A stretch of DNA of 34,779 nt from Bodo saltans (GCA_001460835.1 CYKH01000141.1:2518-37296), one strand, 5' to 3'; counted from the stretch's first letter, positions 17,010-27,241 are shown. The notes: generated by a model from the letters alone, not told the origin. Made by a program: numbers and translations.

Positions 17010-20000
17010 ATGTCCCTTGTCGTAAATTGTCTACTGCTATTCGCAGCGCTTACTCTGCACACTTCCCATGGCTCTTCAATGTGTGACTGTGCCAACCAAA
17101 TATCTGCTCTCATGAACTTTTACAACTCTGCCAACCCTACCGCGTGGACACGTAGCGACGGGTGGGTATCTAGTAACTGTAGTGTCTCTTGGTACGGCGT
17201 CAGTTGTGCTGGCGGGTCTTTAGCAGCGATCTCACTGCCATACAATAACATCACAGGCACATTGCCGGATTCCTGGTCAAGCTTGATCAACATCACTACG
17301 CTCGACCTCGGATCTAACAGTCTCTACTGGACGCTCCCCAGCTCATGGGCTGCGCTGAGTCAGCTGACCGCTCTGTACTTGTACGGCAACAATTTCAACG
17401 GCAGCCTTCCACCGGAGTGGTCAAGCATGTCCAAGTTGAGCACGCTGTGGATCTTCGGCACAAAGATCGCGGGTCAACTGCCCACTGCTTGGAGTATCAT
17501 GGCAAGCATGGTTGACTTGCAGATGTACTCTAACAGCATCACCGGAGCCCTTCCTTCGGAATGGTCAAGCATGACCAACATCGCCAAGATTCAGCTCGGA
17601 GGCAACAGCCTCTACGGGACGCTTCCCAGTGCCTGGGCTGCGCTACGTCAGCTGACCACTCTGTCTTTGTATGCTAACCACTTCTACGGCACCCTCCCGG
17701 CAGAGTGGTCGAGTATGACCAACATCACCACTCTTCACCTCGGAGCCAACAGCCTCTATGGGACTCTCCCCAGCTCTTGGGCTGCGCTTCGGCAGCTGAC
17801 TGCACTGGACTTGCACGACAACAACTTCAATGGTAGCCTCCCGCCGGAGTGGTCAAGCATGTCCAAGTTGAGCACGCTGTGGATCTTCGGCAACAGGATC
17901 GCGGGTCAATTGCCGACTGGTTGGGATAATATGAGGAGCGTGGTAGACTTGCAGATGCACTCAAACAGCATCACTGGACCCCTCCCACCGCAGTGGTCGA
18001 GTATGACCAACATCACCACACTTAACCTCGCAGACAACAGCCTCTACGGGACCCTCCCCAGCACTTGGGCTGCCCTCCAACAGCTGACCAATTTGTACTT
18101 GTACGACAACAACTTCAACGGCAGCCTTCCACCGGAGTGGTCGAGCCTCACCGGTCTTGTGAATGTGCGGCTGGAACGCAATCCGATTCTGGGTGGTGTC
18201 CTTCCGCCGGAGTGGTCGAGCATGATGAGCGTCACCACACTTCGCCTCGAAGCCAACAGTCTCTACGGGACTCTCCCCAGCTCTTGGGCTGCGCTTCGGC
18301 AGCTGACTGCACTGGACTTGCACGACAACAACTTCAATGGTAGCCTCCCGCCGGAGTGGTCAAGCATGTCCAAGTTGAGCACGCTGTGGATCTTCGGCAC
18401 AAAGATCGCGGGTCAATTGCCCACTGCCTGGAGTAACATGACGAGCATGGCTGATTTGCAGCTGTACTCTAATAGCCTCACTGGACCCCTTCCACCGGAG
18501 TGGTCGAGCATGACCAACATCACCACACTTCATCTCGGAGGTAACAGTCTCTACGGGATGCTTCCCAGGTCTTGGAATGCGCTACGTCAGCTGACCACTC
18601 TGTACTTGTACGGCAACAACTTTAACGGCACCCGCCCGCCGGAGTGGTCGAGCATGTCGCAGATTATGAACCTTTACATTTTTTCGACTGAAGTCTCGGG
18701 CACGCTCCCAGCCGCCTGGGGTAACATGACAAGTGTGAATTACCTACGGCTGCATGAAAACATGCTTGTTGGATCCCTTCCACCGAGTTGGTCTTCGATG
18801 ATATCGTTGCGAGAATTGCGACTTGATAGCAACACGCTAAATAGCAGTCTTCCAGACTCGTGGTCCGCCTTTAGAAATGTGACAACGCTTCGACTAGATT
18901 TCAACAGCATCAGTGGTACGCTTTGCTCATCATGGTCGACGATGACCAGTCTTCAACTTCTGACGCTTGCCTCGAATTCTATTGGGTAACCCTGACGAAT
19001 CTTGAACAACTGCAGCTGCAGCAGAATGCTATCAACGGCACCCTTCCACCAGAATGGAGCAACATGACGAACATTAAAAATTTGTATCTGTACAACAATT
19101 ATATTTCAGGGTCATTGCCGGCCTCATGGGCACTCTTGCCTTACTTGGTTGAAATCCAACTGTATCAAAACAGTCTTACAGGGACACTTCCAAAGTCGTG
19201 GAATGTGCTGCCCTTGCAATACTTGTTGCTAGGTGCGAATTATTTGACCGGAACCCTTCCCGCTGCATGGAGCAGCCTCACAGCACTTACCATATTAGGC
19301 CTCTCTTCGAATCACCTCATCGGCACTGTGCCGGCATCGTGGCTCACCGTGCCATTGCTGGAGCAGCTAGATTTACTGAGCAACTGTCTTACTGGTGTGA
19401 TGCCTTCTTTCATCCCGACGAGCCAACTCCTGCAGCAGCCGAATGCAATCAACGTTTGCAGCACTAAAATCCGTGGCGCTGGGCGGAACGTGACGACCTG
19501 CCCGGGGTACCAGTGGCCAGAGTATTGCTATGCGCTGTGGTCGCACACAAGCAGCGAATCCTTTCGTGAGTCTGTTAGTGCGGACAGCAGCGTTGCGATC
19601 ACCACAAGCCCCAGCAGTAGTATTAGCACTTCCCTCGTGAGGGGCACCCTCACACAAACAGCGGTGCATACCGCCACTGGACCCACTCTCACCCAGTGGA
19701 TGTGCAGCCTACCAGCAGCAGGCACTGTGGCAGTAGAATTGACTCCACCCTCATCAATGGTAGTGCCATTCGACGGTGGTGGCTTTAGTTTAGTTTGTTG
19801 TCTCTCAGGAGTCGGCGACGCTTGAACATCGAAGTGTCGTCTCCACTATCAGCGTTACTTCGAATAGTATCACTCGCGCCACTCTCATCGTTTTCGGACT
19901 ACAGATCGCCATGAACTTGTCGATTACTACACCTGGAGACGTATCTAACCGTTGGTTGGTTGGGAACGTCACGCTGCCAGGTGTGCCTGCGCTCAACTGG

Positions 20001-21585
20001 ACCACGCAGTCCACCAACACTGTGTCGTGGTCTGTCATTGTAGTGAGCTACCCCGCTGGTGGTTGGCTAGTGGTGGATGCGTCAACATCAATATTTGATG
20101 ATCGAACGTTGATGTTTGAAGTTGCATTGACGTGCGATGGTACCCGCGTGTTGACGGTGAACGTTTCCATACCGGCTCCTGTAGCTCCAAGGCTGTACGC
20201 TGAACAAATCGCAACGGTAGGTCGCTACTCGCAAATTGCCTCCACCATCGCTGGCGTCTCGAGTGGGTCTGCGCTTGGTCGCGTGATGGCTACACGTAGC
20301 ATGGTGTTGTGTGATGCAGACACTGCGGTTGGTGGTGGAGTGATCGACTTCACTTTTGATGTTTGTGGCACGACGACTGGAGCATCCAGTGTAGTTGCTC
20401 GAAGCGGCATCGTGGGGAATATCATTCTTGTGACTGGCCGTAGGGTCAATGTTGCTGCTAGCGGGGCTTTGGACAGTGCTATCCCAAACGAACTTTGTAC
20501 AAGCTACCGCGGTGCTGTGCATCCCGTCATCGCTTCTCCCTGCACTCGCTGCGGTGGTTCCATCGTCAGCTGCTTGTGCGACGCTGCTGCTTGCCCGTCT
20601 CGGCTCTAGTGAATGCGTAGCACTCGATGTTGTGCTTGGCGTTGTTGGGCTGGCCCTCTCCTCACTCCCTGGTGTCGTATTTCTACTGCTATGGGCATGC
20701 CATGTCAGCGATTGGTGCGATTCTCGATGGATAACGATTGCGCACAGCAGCAAACGTGCCAGCATCTCCGGTCACCCTCTCGCAGCGATGGTGAAGCGCA
20801 TGACAACACGTCGCTGGGAGTGGAATACAATCCATGGCGATGTTGTAGGAATGGTGTTCGCTTGGCCGGTGCTTCTGGAGTACCGTGAATTGCGCTACGG
20901 AGCCATTGACAGCGGCGTGCTCCTGATGGTATCAATTGCTTCTGTGATTAGTGGTCTGGACAGATCGAACGCGCAGTGCCGCGGCTGGGGCCTCGTCGCT
21001 CTGCTACTGTTGATTGCCCAGGTTGTAGTGGTTCTCGTTGTGCAACCATTTACAACACTCTTTTCACAAGTATGGGCTATCATAACGATCTCCTTGACAT
21101 GCCTTGGAGTTTTGGCGCAGTTGGTGTTTGTTTGGTCAAATTCGTCGTGGCTCATCGATGCCGCTGCTGTGTGCTCACTTGCCGTGTTGGGTGTAAGTAT
21201 GTTGCAATTGCTTCTGGATGGGGCCCGCACAGTGACCGCAATGCGACGAAGAACTGCGTTGTTGCTGCAGGCTACATTTCGAGAGGATTCGAGGTCCTCA
21301 GTCGAAGAGGTCGTTGATCGAGACGATCTTCACAAAATGTTTGTCACCAATGATGTGCCGCTCTTCCTCCAGCTTGAGGATTCGATCACGGAACTTGATG
21401 CAGTCATCGTGTCTGATAAGTGCAGCGATGACAAGGACGAGCACCGCTTGATCAGCGGCGATGACCTGTTTTGGGACAACAATGGTGCTGCCATGGGCAC
21501 TGGGTTAGTAGAGGGGCACTCCGACATCATTTTCACTGACCAAGTTACCGATGAGGATTCGGAGTTATTGAGTCTCGATGGATGA
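17010..21585 (+). pseudogene. PSA/GP46-like LRR ectodomain with seven-helix membrane region, frame-broken
   Basis: The ATG at 17010 opens a signal peptide (MSLVVNCLLLFAALTLHTSHG) and a Cys-containing cap, then about 31 plant-type LRRs of 24 residues with the LPPEWSSM signature of trypanosomatid PSA/GP46 surface antigens. Many NIT and NGS sequons suggest a glycosylated cell-surface ectodomain. Reading frame changes three times. Near 18985, LRR 25 lacks about 22 nt relative to its neighbours (stop TAA at 18987). Near 19797 and near 20435 one extra base would explain each shift. The final frame runs to 21585. Beyond the LRRs come a second, beta-rich extracellular part and about seven hydrophobic helices (20420-21240), then an acidic tail. 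A functional version would be an LRR receptor-like membrane protein. As it stands it is a pseudogene, unless some of the breaks are sequence errors. Confidence 0.75.
17760..17892 (+). repeat. 133-bp exact internal repeat, first copy (second copy 18267-18399)
   Basis: By eye, 133 bases are identical at 17760-17892 and 18267-18399, an offset of 507 bp, which is seven 24-residue LRRs plus one extra residue. The segment spans most of an NSLYGTLPSSW repeat, a full LTALDLHDNNFNGSLPPEW repeat and the start of the next. The flanks differ. This points to recent unequal crossing-over or gene conversion within the LRR array. Confidence 0.85.
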
Positions 21586-21832
21586 AAGACGATTGAGTGG
21601 ACTCTACAAGCATTTTTTATGATTTCGAACTTCCATCCTCATCGTTCCTTTTGCATAAAAAATATTGAATGTGCTCATTTTCTCAAAAACGACAACAATA
21701 ACTCTCGAAGGCAGGGTTTCGGAGGGGATGATTCAAGAGGGGTAACAACCCTATCTGATTGTCGGTAAAGTGGCTCACATCCCTCTCCTTCATCATTTAA
21801 AAACGAGAGAAGTTTACATTTTGGTCAGTGAG

Positions 21833-22822
21833 ATGTGGAAGGAAGCTCGATCGGTGCTCATCCAGAACTTTTTCACCGTGGACAAACGCATTCTTCCCAT
21901 TATCATCACAGTTCTCTTCAACCTCGTCGTGGCCATGATTGTCGGATTCCTTGTGTCCTTTTTCCCACTGTACTACCGTGCGATCCACGTTGCCGTGAAC
22001 TCCGCAGATGAGTATGCCTCCTCGGTGATCAGCAACGCGTTGGACCAAGTGGAGCGCGGCATGTCCATGTGCTCTCAAGGATTCGAAGGCCTCGACTCTG
22101 CTGGAATTCAGAGTTTGTACGTGTCCTCGACGCCTTCTGTGAGTAAATATTGGATGCTGCGAGCACGTCTGGCGGGGGATTTGACATTATGGCTGACGTT
22201 TGACGACGGGACGGGGTTGTACGTAGGTCGACAAGTACCGTGCGATCCGACGATTGACCGCACCTCCAACGATTCCGTCGTGTGGGTCACGGAGCAGCAT
22301 ACCAACGGCACCTTTCACGCCGAGAGGTGGTTTATGGAGGGCATTAACACGTCGCTGATCCCGAATTCTAGGATCGGGCCAATCAACACATCCTACCAGC
22401 CTCGACAAACACCTTGGTACCAAGACTATATCAACTCCATCTATGCGCACTGGAGACCGCCAGAGGTGGACACCTTCAAAGAGTTCACTGCGATGCGGAT
22501 TGGAGCCCAAGGTGGGCTGAACACAACTGCGAAGTATTGTGTGTACATGGCGGAGGTGGATTCAGATGCCATGACGCAACTGCTGAGTGCGATAAATATC
22601 TCTGATAGTGGACGAGTGATTCTCGTGCATACTGCCACAGGGGCACTATTAGGCGCCAACTTTCCTTTTGACAGTTTGGTGAACGACAGTGGCGTCCTGC
22701 GGCCACGACGTTTTACTGAAGTTGGCGATGCTGCGCCGCTCATGGCGGATGTTGTGCTGTCATTCCACAAAAGAGAAGTCGGAGTGAGCGTTTCCTTTCT
22801 CGCTTGTTCCACTTCTCTGTAA
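21833..22822 (+). CDS. Cache-type membrane protein, C-terminally truncated paralogue (329 aa)
   Basis: The first in-frame ATG is at 21833. A membrane helix lies at residues 20-45, followed by an ectodomain that matches the downstream gene through most of its length, including SKYWMLRARL, DLTLWLTFDDGT and the RQTPWYQDY motif typical of Cache sensor domains (D/PRxRPWY in the family). Such domains usually bind small ligands outside the cell and are flanked by two membrane helices. Here the match stops after PLMADV, and the last 20 residues (ending VSFLACSTSL) are unlike the paralogue, so the membrane-proximal part of the ectodomain and the second membrane helix are missing. No kinase, cyclase or other output domain exists. 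It could be a truncated pseudogene or a one-helix decoy, and I cannot decide. Confidence 0.7.
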   Translation: MWKEARSVLIQNFFTVDKRILPIIITVLFNLVVAMIVGFLVSFFPLYYRAIHVAVNSADEYASSVISNALDQVERGMSMCSQGFEGLDSAGIQSLYVSSTPSVSKYWMLRARLAGDLTLWLTFDDGTGLYVGRQVPCDPTIDRTSNDSVVWVTEQHTNGTFHAERWFMEGINTSLIPNSRIGPINTSYQPRQTPWYQDYINSIYAHWRPPEVDTFKEFTAMRIGAQGGLNTTAKYCVYMAEVDSDAMTQLLSAINISDSGRVILVHTATGALLGANFPFDSLVNDSGVLRPRRFTEVGDAAPLMADVVLSFHKREVGVSVSFLACSTSL

Positions 22823-22900
22823 ATTATGTTCAAACTTTGTTCAAAAAAAAAAAGAATTTTTTGGTCATTTGCAAACAATTAATTTGCAGACAATTCGCCG

Positions 22901-22934
22901 CTTTATTACTCTTCACTTTTTTTTTTGCCAACAG
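22901..22934 (+). promoter_or_regulatory. Strong candidate trans-splice acceptor of the second Cache gene
   Basis: CTTTATTACTCTTCAC runs into T10 and GCCAACAG, with AG at 22933-22934 and an in-frame ATG 31 nt downstream at 22965. Only about 140 nt separate the two Cache genes, and this tract explains how the second is matured. It also argues against an upstream non-ATG start for that gene. Confidence 0.6.
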
Positions 22935-22964
22935 CGACAGCAGCACAAGCTTCCTCAGCAGCAC

Positions 22965-24440
22965 ATGCCAGTCGTTCACTCTGCGCACGCAAATGACAAC
23001 AGCAATGAAGCCATCGGTGCCAGAAATGCGCCATCTGCACTGCATCAGCGGCCGCTCCCAGTGCCGTCATCCATCTCCACTCGAAGCACGACCCTCGACC
23101 CCATAGCCACCGCTGCCAACACCAACACGACTACCGTGAGCACCAACCACAGCAGTACGCATACAACGGCTCGCATCACATGGCCGATCTTTACCGCCGT
23201 CATTGTGAATCTCTTCGCTGCGGCAGTCATTGCGTTTAGTCTCACCTTCTTCCCTTTGTTAGATCGTCACGTGGATATCGCCTTGGCATCCGGTGAAGCG
23301 TTTGCCAACACATTGATCAACAATGCATTGGACCAGGTGGAGCGAGCCATGTCAACTTGTGCTCGTGGGTTTGAGTCGTTAGACTCTGCAGGCATTCAGA
23401 ACCTGTACATTGTGGACACGCCATCGGTGAGCAAGTACTGGATGCTACGTGCTCGTCTGGTGGGGGACCTGACGTTGTGGTTAACATTTGATGACGGAAC
23501 CGCGATCTTTGTTGGTCGCAACGTGCCGTGTGATAACACCATTCCTCGTACACGAAATGCAACGACAGTGTGGGTGACGGAGCTGTACAGCAACGGCACA
23601 TTTTACGCCGAGCAATGGCTCATGAGAAGCATTAACACATCGCTCATTCCAGATTCTCGTATCGGTCCTTTCCCAACACCCTATCGGCCTCGACAGACAC
23701 CTTGGTATCAGGACTACGTCAACTCTATCTATGCGCACTGGCGGTCGCCTGAGGTAGACACCCTCCAGCAGTTCACGGCGATGCGGATTGGAGCCCAAGG
23801 TGGGCTGAATACCACCGCGAAGTATTGTGTGTACATGGCGGAGGTGGATTCGGATGCACTGACGCAACTGCTGAGTGCCATTTACGTCTCACAGAGTGGG
23901 CAAATGGTGATTATCCACACGGCCACAGGCTCATTGCTTGGTGCCAATTTTCCATTCAATAGTTTGGTGAACAATAGCGCGTCAGGTGGTGTCCTGCGGC
24001 CGAGACGTTTTACAGAAGTGGGCAGTGCCGCCCCACTCATGGCGGATGTTCTGCATAGGTTTGAGAATACCATTCTCAATTGTTCGTCGCCCTGTGAGCT
24101 GGATGCAGGCGTCTCATTCGACAAATTATTTGTCCGTGTGCGGCATCTGGAGAGTCAAGATTTAGGCCTCGACGTGCGTGTCGTGATTGCCATGAGGGCC
24201 ATTGACTTTCTGCAAGATATCAAAGATACGGAATCGTGGAGCCTTTCAGTCACGCTTCCTGCGTTGCTTGTCGTGGTGGCGATGTTTGCTGTGGCGACGT
24301 GGTTGACGATTCATCGTGCTGGGATGTTTTTGAGATTTGAGGGGCGGCGTCGATCTCGTCAACGCGGAGATCACCGCTCGTCACTTGGCAGCAGTGTGGT
24401 GGGAGGAGATTTGTCGACGCACGGAAGTTCAACTTCTTGA
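22965..24440 (+). CDS. Cache-type membrane protein with two helices and no output domain (491 aa)
   Basis: The ATG at 22965 is chosen because it is the first after the strong acceptor. Residues 1-70 are a Ser/Thr/Asn/His-rich cytosolic stretch not shared with the upstream paralogue. A membrane helix lies at 71-97, a Cache-like ectodomain at about 98-425 (PRQTPWY at 242-248, several NxT/S sites, paired Cys near 370), and a second membrane helix at about 426-450. The cytosolic tail is only about 40 residues, Arg and Ser rich, without a catalytic domain. In Cache receptors the second helix normally leads to a cyclase, kinase or chemotaxis module, none of which is present here. It may act through a partner or as a ligand-binding surface protein. 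Identity with the upstream copy is high in the 22490-22563 equivalent region (23778-23851). Confidence 0.82.
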   Translation: MPVVHSAHANDNSNEAIGARNAPSALHQRPLPVPSSISTRSTTLDPIATAANTNTTTVSTNHSSTHTTARITWPIFTAVIVNLFAAAVIAFSLTFFPLLDRHVDIALASGEAFANTLINNALDQVERAMSTCARGFESLDSAGIQNLYIVDTPSVSKYWMLRARLVGDLTLWLTFDDGTAIFVGRNVPCDNTIPRTRNATTVWVTELYSNGTFYAEQWLMRSINTSLIPDSRIGPFPTPYRPRQTPWYQDYVNSIYAHWRSPEVDTLQQFTAMRIGAQGGLNTTAKYCVYMAEVDSDALTQLLSAIYVSQSGQMVIIHTATGSLLGANFPFNSLVNNSASGGVLRPRRFTEVGSAAPLMADVLHRFENTILNCSSPCELDAGVSFDKLFVRVRHLESQDLGLDVRVVIAMRAIDFLQDIKDTESWSLSVTLPALLVVVAMFAVATWLTIHRAGMFLRFEGRRRSRQRGDHRSSLGSSVVGGDLSTHGSSTS

Positions 24441-24600
24441 TTGGGGGAAGTTGTGTACAATACAGTGACACGACAAGGAAGACAGTGTTGTAAGAATCGC
24501 GAGACTTTTGAAACATATTTTCACGCTGTGGCGTTGCTTCTCTCTCGGGTAAAAAAGAAGAAGACGTTTCTGTAGAGATTGCGGCCACAAAAAACAACAC

Positions 24601-26541
24601 ATGGCGAGCGCAACAATAGTCTTGGTTGTATTCGTTCTTATTGCTTCCGCTGTTACCTACAGTGCGTCGGCACGGCATACCAACAACAACCATGACGATG
24701 GCGAGGGTAGCTCACGTGGTAGTCCTACGCAGCCGATCCTTCGAATAAGCAGTATCCCATCCTCACCATCCTCATCCTCATCCACATCTTCGGCATCATT
24801 TGTGAGATGTTGGGGCCGACACTGTAGCAGAAAGGGTCGTGGTGCTGCAACTGTCGCGGAGCAGCAAATTCCTTCATCCGTTGAAGGGAGGAGGCGGTGG
24901 CGTAAAGGTGGAGTATCAGCTGCTCGTCATGGCCATAGGGTTGCTGCGACGACAGTTGCACCATTAGCAGCCGAAGAGGAGGACCTATCAGCTCATTGGT
25001 GCGATCTTTGGGTATCGAGGGGTGCTGCTGAGGCGTCGTTGCTTAGACAAGTCAATCGAACGGATGCTATGTTCCTTGTTGCGGATGCGACGTGGGTTCC
25101 TGAGGCACCGCTGCCTGTAGAGTGGCAACGTCGCTACAACCGTCATCATCCTGATGATCAGCAGCGCCAATCTACGGACGAGAATTGCTTGTTATCATGG
25201 TCGCAGCTGCGCCATGATGCGCCCATCACAGAGAACGATATCCAAGGAGGAGGAGAGGCGGCTGATGAAAAGCGACATGCCACAACTGTTCCACCCCAGT
25301 GGTGGCAAGCTCGTCACAACCAACAACAGCAGCCAACTAGGAATCTGGGAACTGGCGCTCCGCAACAACGCAACATCGCACATTCTGCATCATCGGCACA
25401 AATGGAAGAGCATTACGTCGGCAGTGGGTGGTGGACTTGCTACTTGCCCTCGCTGCCTCCAGCGGTGCCCTTGGAGTTGTTTCCGCGCCACTTGGAGCTG
25501 CAATGCGGCTTTGGGATTCTACCGAATAGCGGTGGTGGTGGTGGTGGCGGTTTGCATATGGAGATCACGTCGTCGACATTTACGCACCTTCCTTGCCTCA
25601 ATAACACCTCCGTCATGGCACCACCGCCACCGGCACCATTGTTTTCGTGTGAAATCGTCTATGGCCTTACGAAACACGACCCGTCGCTGTACTTCCAGGA
25701 GGGTGGTGGGGAGGGTCATGACCCTACGCTACCGTTGCCGCCTCAGTCATGGGGCTCTTCGCCACTGGCGTTGCAATGGGCGATTGGATTCCTTGTCATC
25801 GTCGCCTTTAGTTTCTTCTTTTCCATGGCGTACCTTATCGCGAGTCCATCGTACCATCGCAAGTTAGTTTCGTACCGCCTTGCAAAGAAGTTCGATGAAC
25901 TTGAAGATTGGGTTGCGAAGAAAGAAGATGCGCTGCATCACGGTGCCGAGGGTGGTAGCCGCCAGCACGAAATTGCTTCTTCAGAAGCCTCGTCGCAAGG
26001 CCAGAGCAAAGGACATCGCCGTATGCAGCGGTTGGCTGCGCACGGCCTCTTGGATGTGCTTGAGAAAGTTGACCAGGATGCTGAACGTCGCAACCGCACC
26101 AACGAAGCACACGACTCGAGTTCGCCACTTCGTGGCTCGAAGCAGCAGCAAGCCGCGTTTAGCAGCTCTGCCGTGATGTATCAAAATCCAGCAAAGAGGA
26201 CCCTCGGAGAACTGCTGGAAGACAGCAGAAGAGAGACGCACCAGCCACCGATGCGCCATAATCGAAATCATGCTGCTGCTGCTCAGCATTCGTTTGAATC
26301 CGCTCCCAATTTTTCAGCCATCGGTGCAGTCCATTCCTCGTCGTCGTCTTCATCCATGTCGCAGCAAGATCGGCACTACTGGGATGACCACAGCAGCAGC
26401 AACAGCGGTCTACGGCAACGGCCTCCAGCGAGCAATCATCACGACCATCATCATCAGCGACATCATGTCAGCACAGTGTCGCCTGTAGTGAGCGCTGCTC
26501 AAGTAGACTCTTTTCCGATCGACGGTGCGTGGGTGGATTGA
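24601..26541 (+). CDS. Single-pass type I membrane protein of unknown function (646 aa)
   Basis: A signal peptide occupies residues 1-24 (MASATIVLVVFVLIASAVTYSASA). The ectodomain to about residue 390 is Ser-, His-, Gln- and Gly-rich with scattered Cys, a Gly7 run at about 311-317 and NRT, NNTS-like sites. One membrane helix lies at about 391-413 (LQWAIGFLVIVAFSFFFSMA). The cytosolic part starts with a charged helix (KFDELEDWVAKKEDALHHG), then Gln, His and Ser-rich low-complexity sequence to the end. I do not recognise the family, and the ectodomain has no LRR or Cache motif. A TGTAG at 24571-24575 gives a plausible splice acceptor 26 nt before the ATG. The frame is intact. Confidence 0.78.
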   Translation: MASATIVLVVFVLIASAVTYSASARHTNNNHDDGEGSSRGSPTQPILRISSIPSSPSSSSSTSSASFVRCWGRHCSRKGRGAATVAEQQIPSSVEGRRRWRKGGVSAARHGHRVAATTVAPLAAEEEDLSAHWCDLWVSRGAAEASLLRQVNRTDAMFLVADATWVPEAPLPVEWQRRYNRHHPDDQQRQSTDENCLLSWSQLRHDAPITENDIQGGGEAADEKRHATTVPPQWWQARHNQQQQPTRNLGTGAPQQRNIAHSASSAQMEEHYVGSGWWTCYLPSLPPAVPLELFPRHLELQCGFGILPNSGGGGGGGLHMEITSSTFTHLPCLNNTSVMAPPPPAPLFSCEIVYGLTKHDPSLYFQEGGGEGHDPTLPLPPQSWGSSPLALQWAIGFLVIVAFSFFFSMAYLIASPSYHRKLVSYRLAKKFDELEDWVAKKEDALHHGAEGGSRQHEIASSEASSQGQSKGHRRMQRLAAHGLLDVLEKVDQDAERRNRTNEAHDSSSPLRGSKQQQAAFSSSAVMYQNPAKRTLGELLEDSRRETHQPPMRHNRNHAAAAQHSFESAPNFSAIGAVHSSSSSSSMSQQDRHYWDDHSSSNSGLRQRPPASNHHDHHHQRHHVSTVSPVVSAAQVDSFPIDGAWVD

Positions 26542-26771
26542 TTGTTTGGGTCAAGTCCTCATACGAACACGCATCACGCAGAAAAAAAATGCTTCACACA
26601 AATGTTCACGGCATGGTTCAGAGAGAAGTCAATTTGTAAATTCCGAGACAAAGAAAACCTATCCTCCCAATGACACCAAGAAACATTCACTTTCGGCATA
26701 GGCCTTTTTTGGCTCATATTCGTGAGAAAGTTCAAACTCTTAAGAGGGTCGAGGTTTCGTCAAAATATCAA

Positions 26772-27152
26772 ATGTCAACTGCAGCATCATCGTCTTCTTC
26801 CTCGAGCACTCTCCTCGTTGCAGCTCGCGCATCGATCCTCCACAAGCAGGTTACTGTGGAGCTCATTAACGGCCTGCGGTTGACGGGTCGCATCGTTCAG
26901 TTTGACCCCGAAACCATGAACGTCAAGCTAGACTCCATCACCAGCACCGAGCTGATCTACAGGACACAGAATCATAACACCACCGCTGAGCTGTTGTTTC
27001 AACCTCCTCATCTGCCGCCGATGCACTCCGTCGCCCTCAGAGGGAACTCGATCAAGTGGTTGGATATTGCGCATGACGAACCGAGTGGTGCTGCTGCGTC
27101 AGTTGAGGCGGCTGTGCGCCTGGTGCGTGCTGGCGGCTTGATTGAGGGTTGA
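26772..27152 (+). CDS. Sm-fold protein, Sm D-type (core snRNP candidate)
   Basis: The product (126 aa from this ATG) carries a clear Sm fold: Sm1 at about 26-56 (VTVELINGLRLTGRIVQFD, then MNVKLDSI) and Sm2 at about 86-99 (VALRGNSIKWLDI, like the SmD1 RGNNI pattern). Sm proteins form the heptameric ring on spliceosomal snRNAs, which in kinetoplastids serve trans-splicing. Between Sm1 and Sm2 there is an unusually long loop (about 57-85), somewhat like SmD2 or LSm variants, and there is no Arg/Gly tail. An upstream in-frame ATG at 26670 would add 34 basic residues. I prefer 26772 because splice-acceptor-like AGs lie between the two. Which Sm or LSm subunit this is cannot be fixed by eye. Confidence 0.75.
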   Translation: MSTAASSSSSSSTLLVAARASILHKQVTVELINGLRLTGRIVQFDPETMNVKLDSITSTELIYRTQNHNTTAELLFQPPHLPPMHSVALRGNSIKWLDIAHDEPSGAAASVEAAVRLVRAGGLIEG

Positions 27153-27210
27153 TGAAAATGAGATGTTGACATGTGTTAATTTTTTCAACAAGTAACCTTG
27201 TGCAAGAATT

Positions 27211-27241
27211 TCATCTTGGCTGTTGTCGTTCTTCGAAATAG
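27211..27241 (+). promoter_or_regulatory. Candidate trans-splice acceptor of the pseudokinase-ART gene
   Basis: A pyrimidine-rich stretch (TCATCTTGGCTGTTGTCGTT then CTTCG) ends with AAATAG, AG at 27240-27241. The first in-frame ATG follows at 27333. The upstream part of the open frame (27198-27332) has no ATG and is probably 5' UTR. Confidence 0.4.

Noticed and set aside
18985-20440. Introns as an explanation for the frame changes in the LRR gene
   Set aside because: Two of the changes need only one base and no GT-AG interval sits between homologous parts. Kinetoplastid genes almost never have introns.
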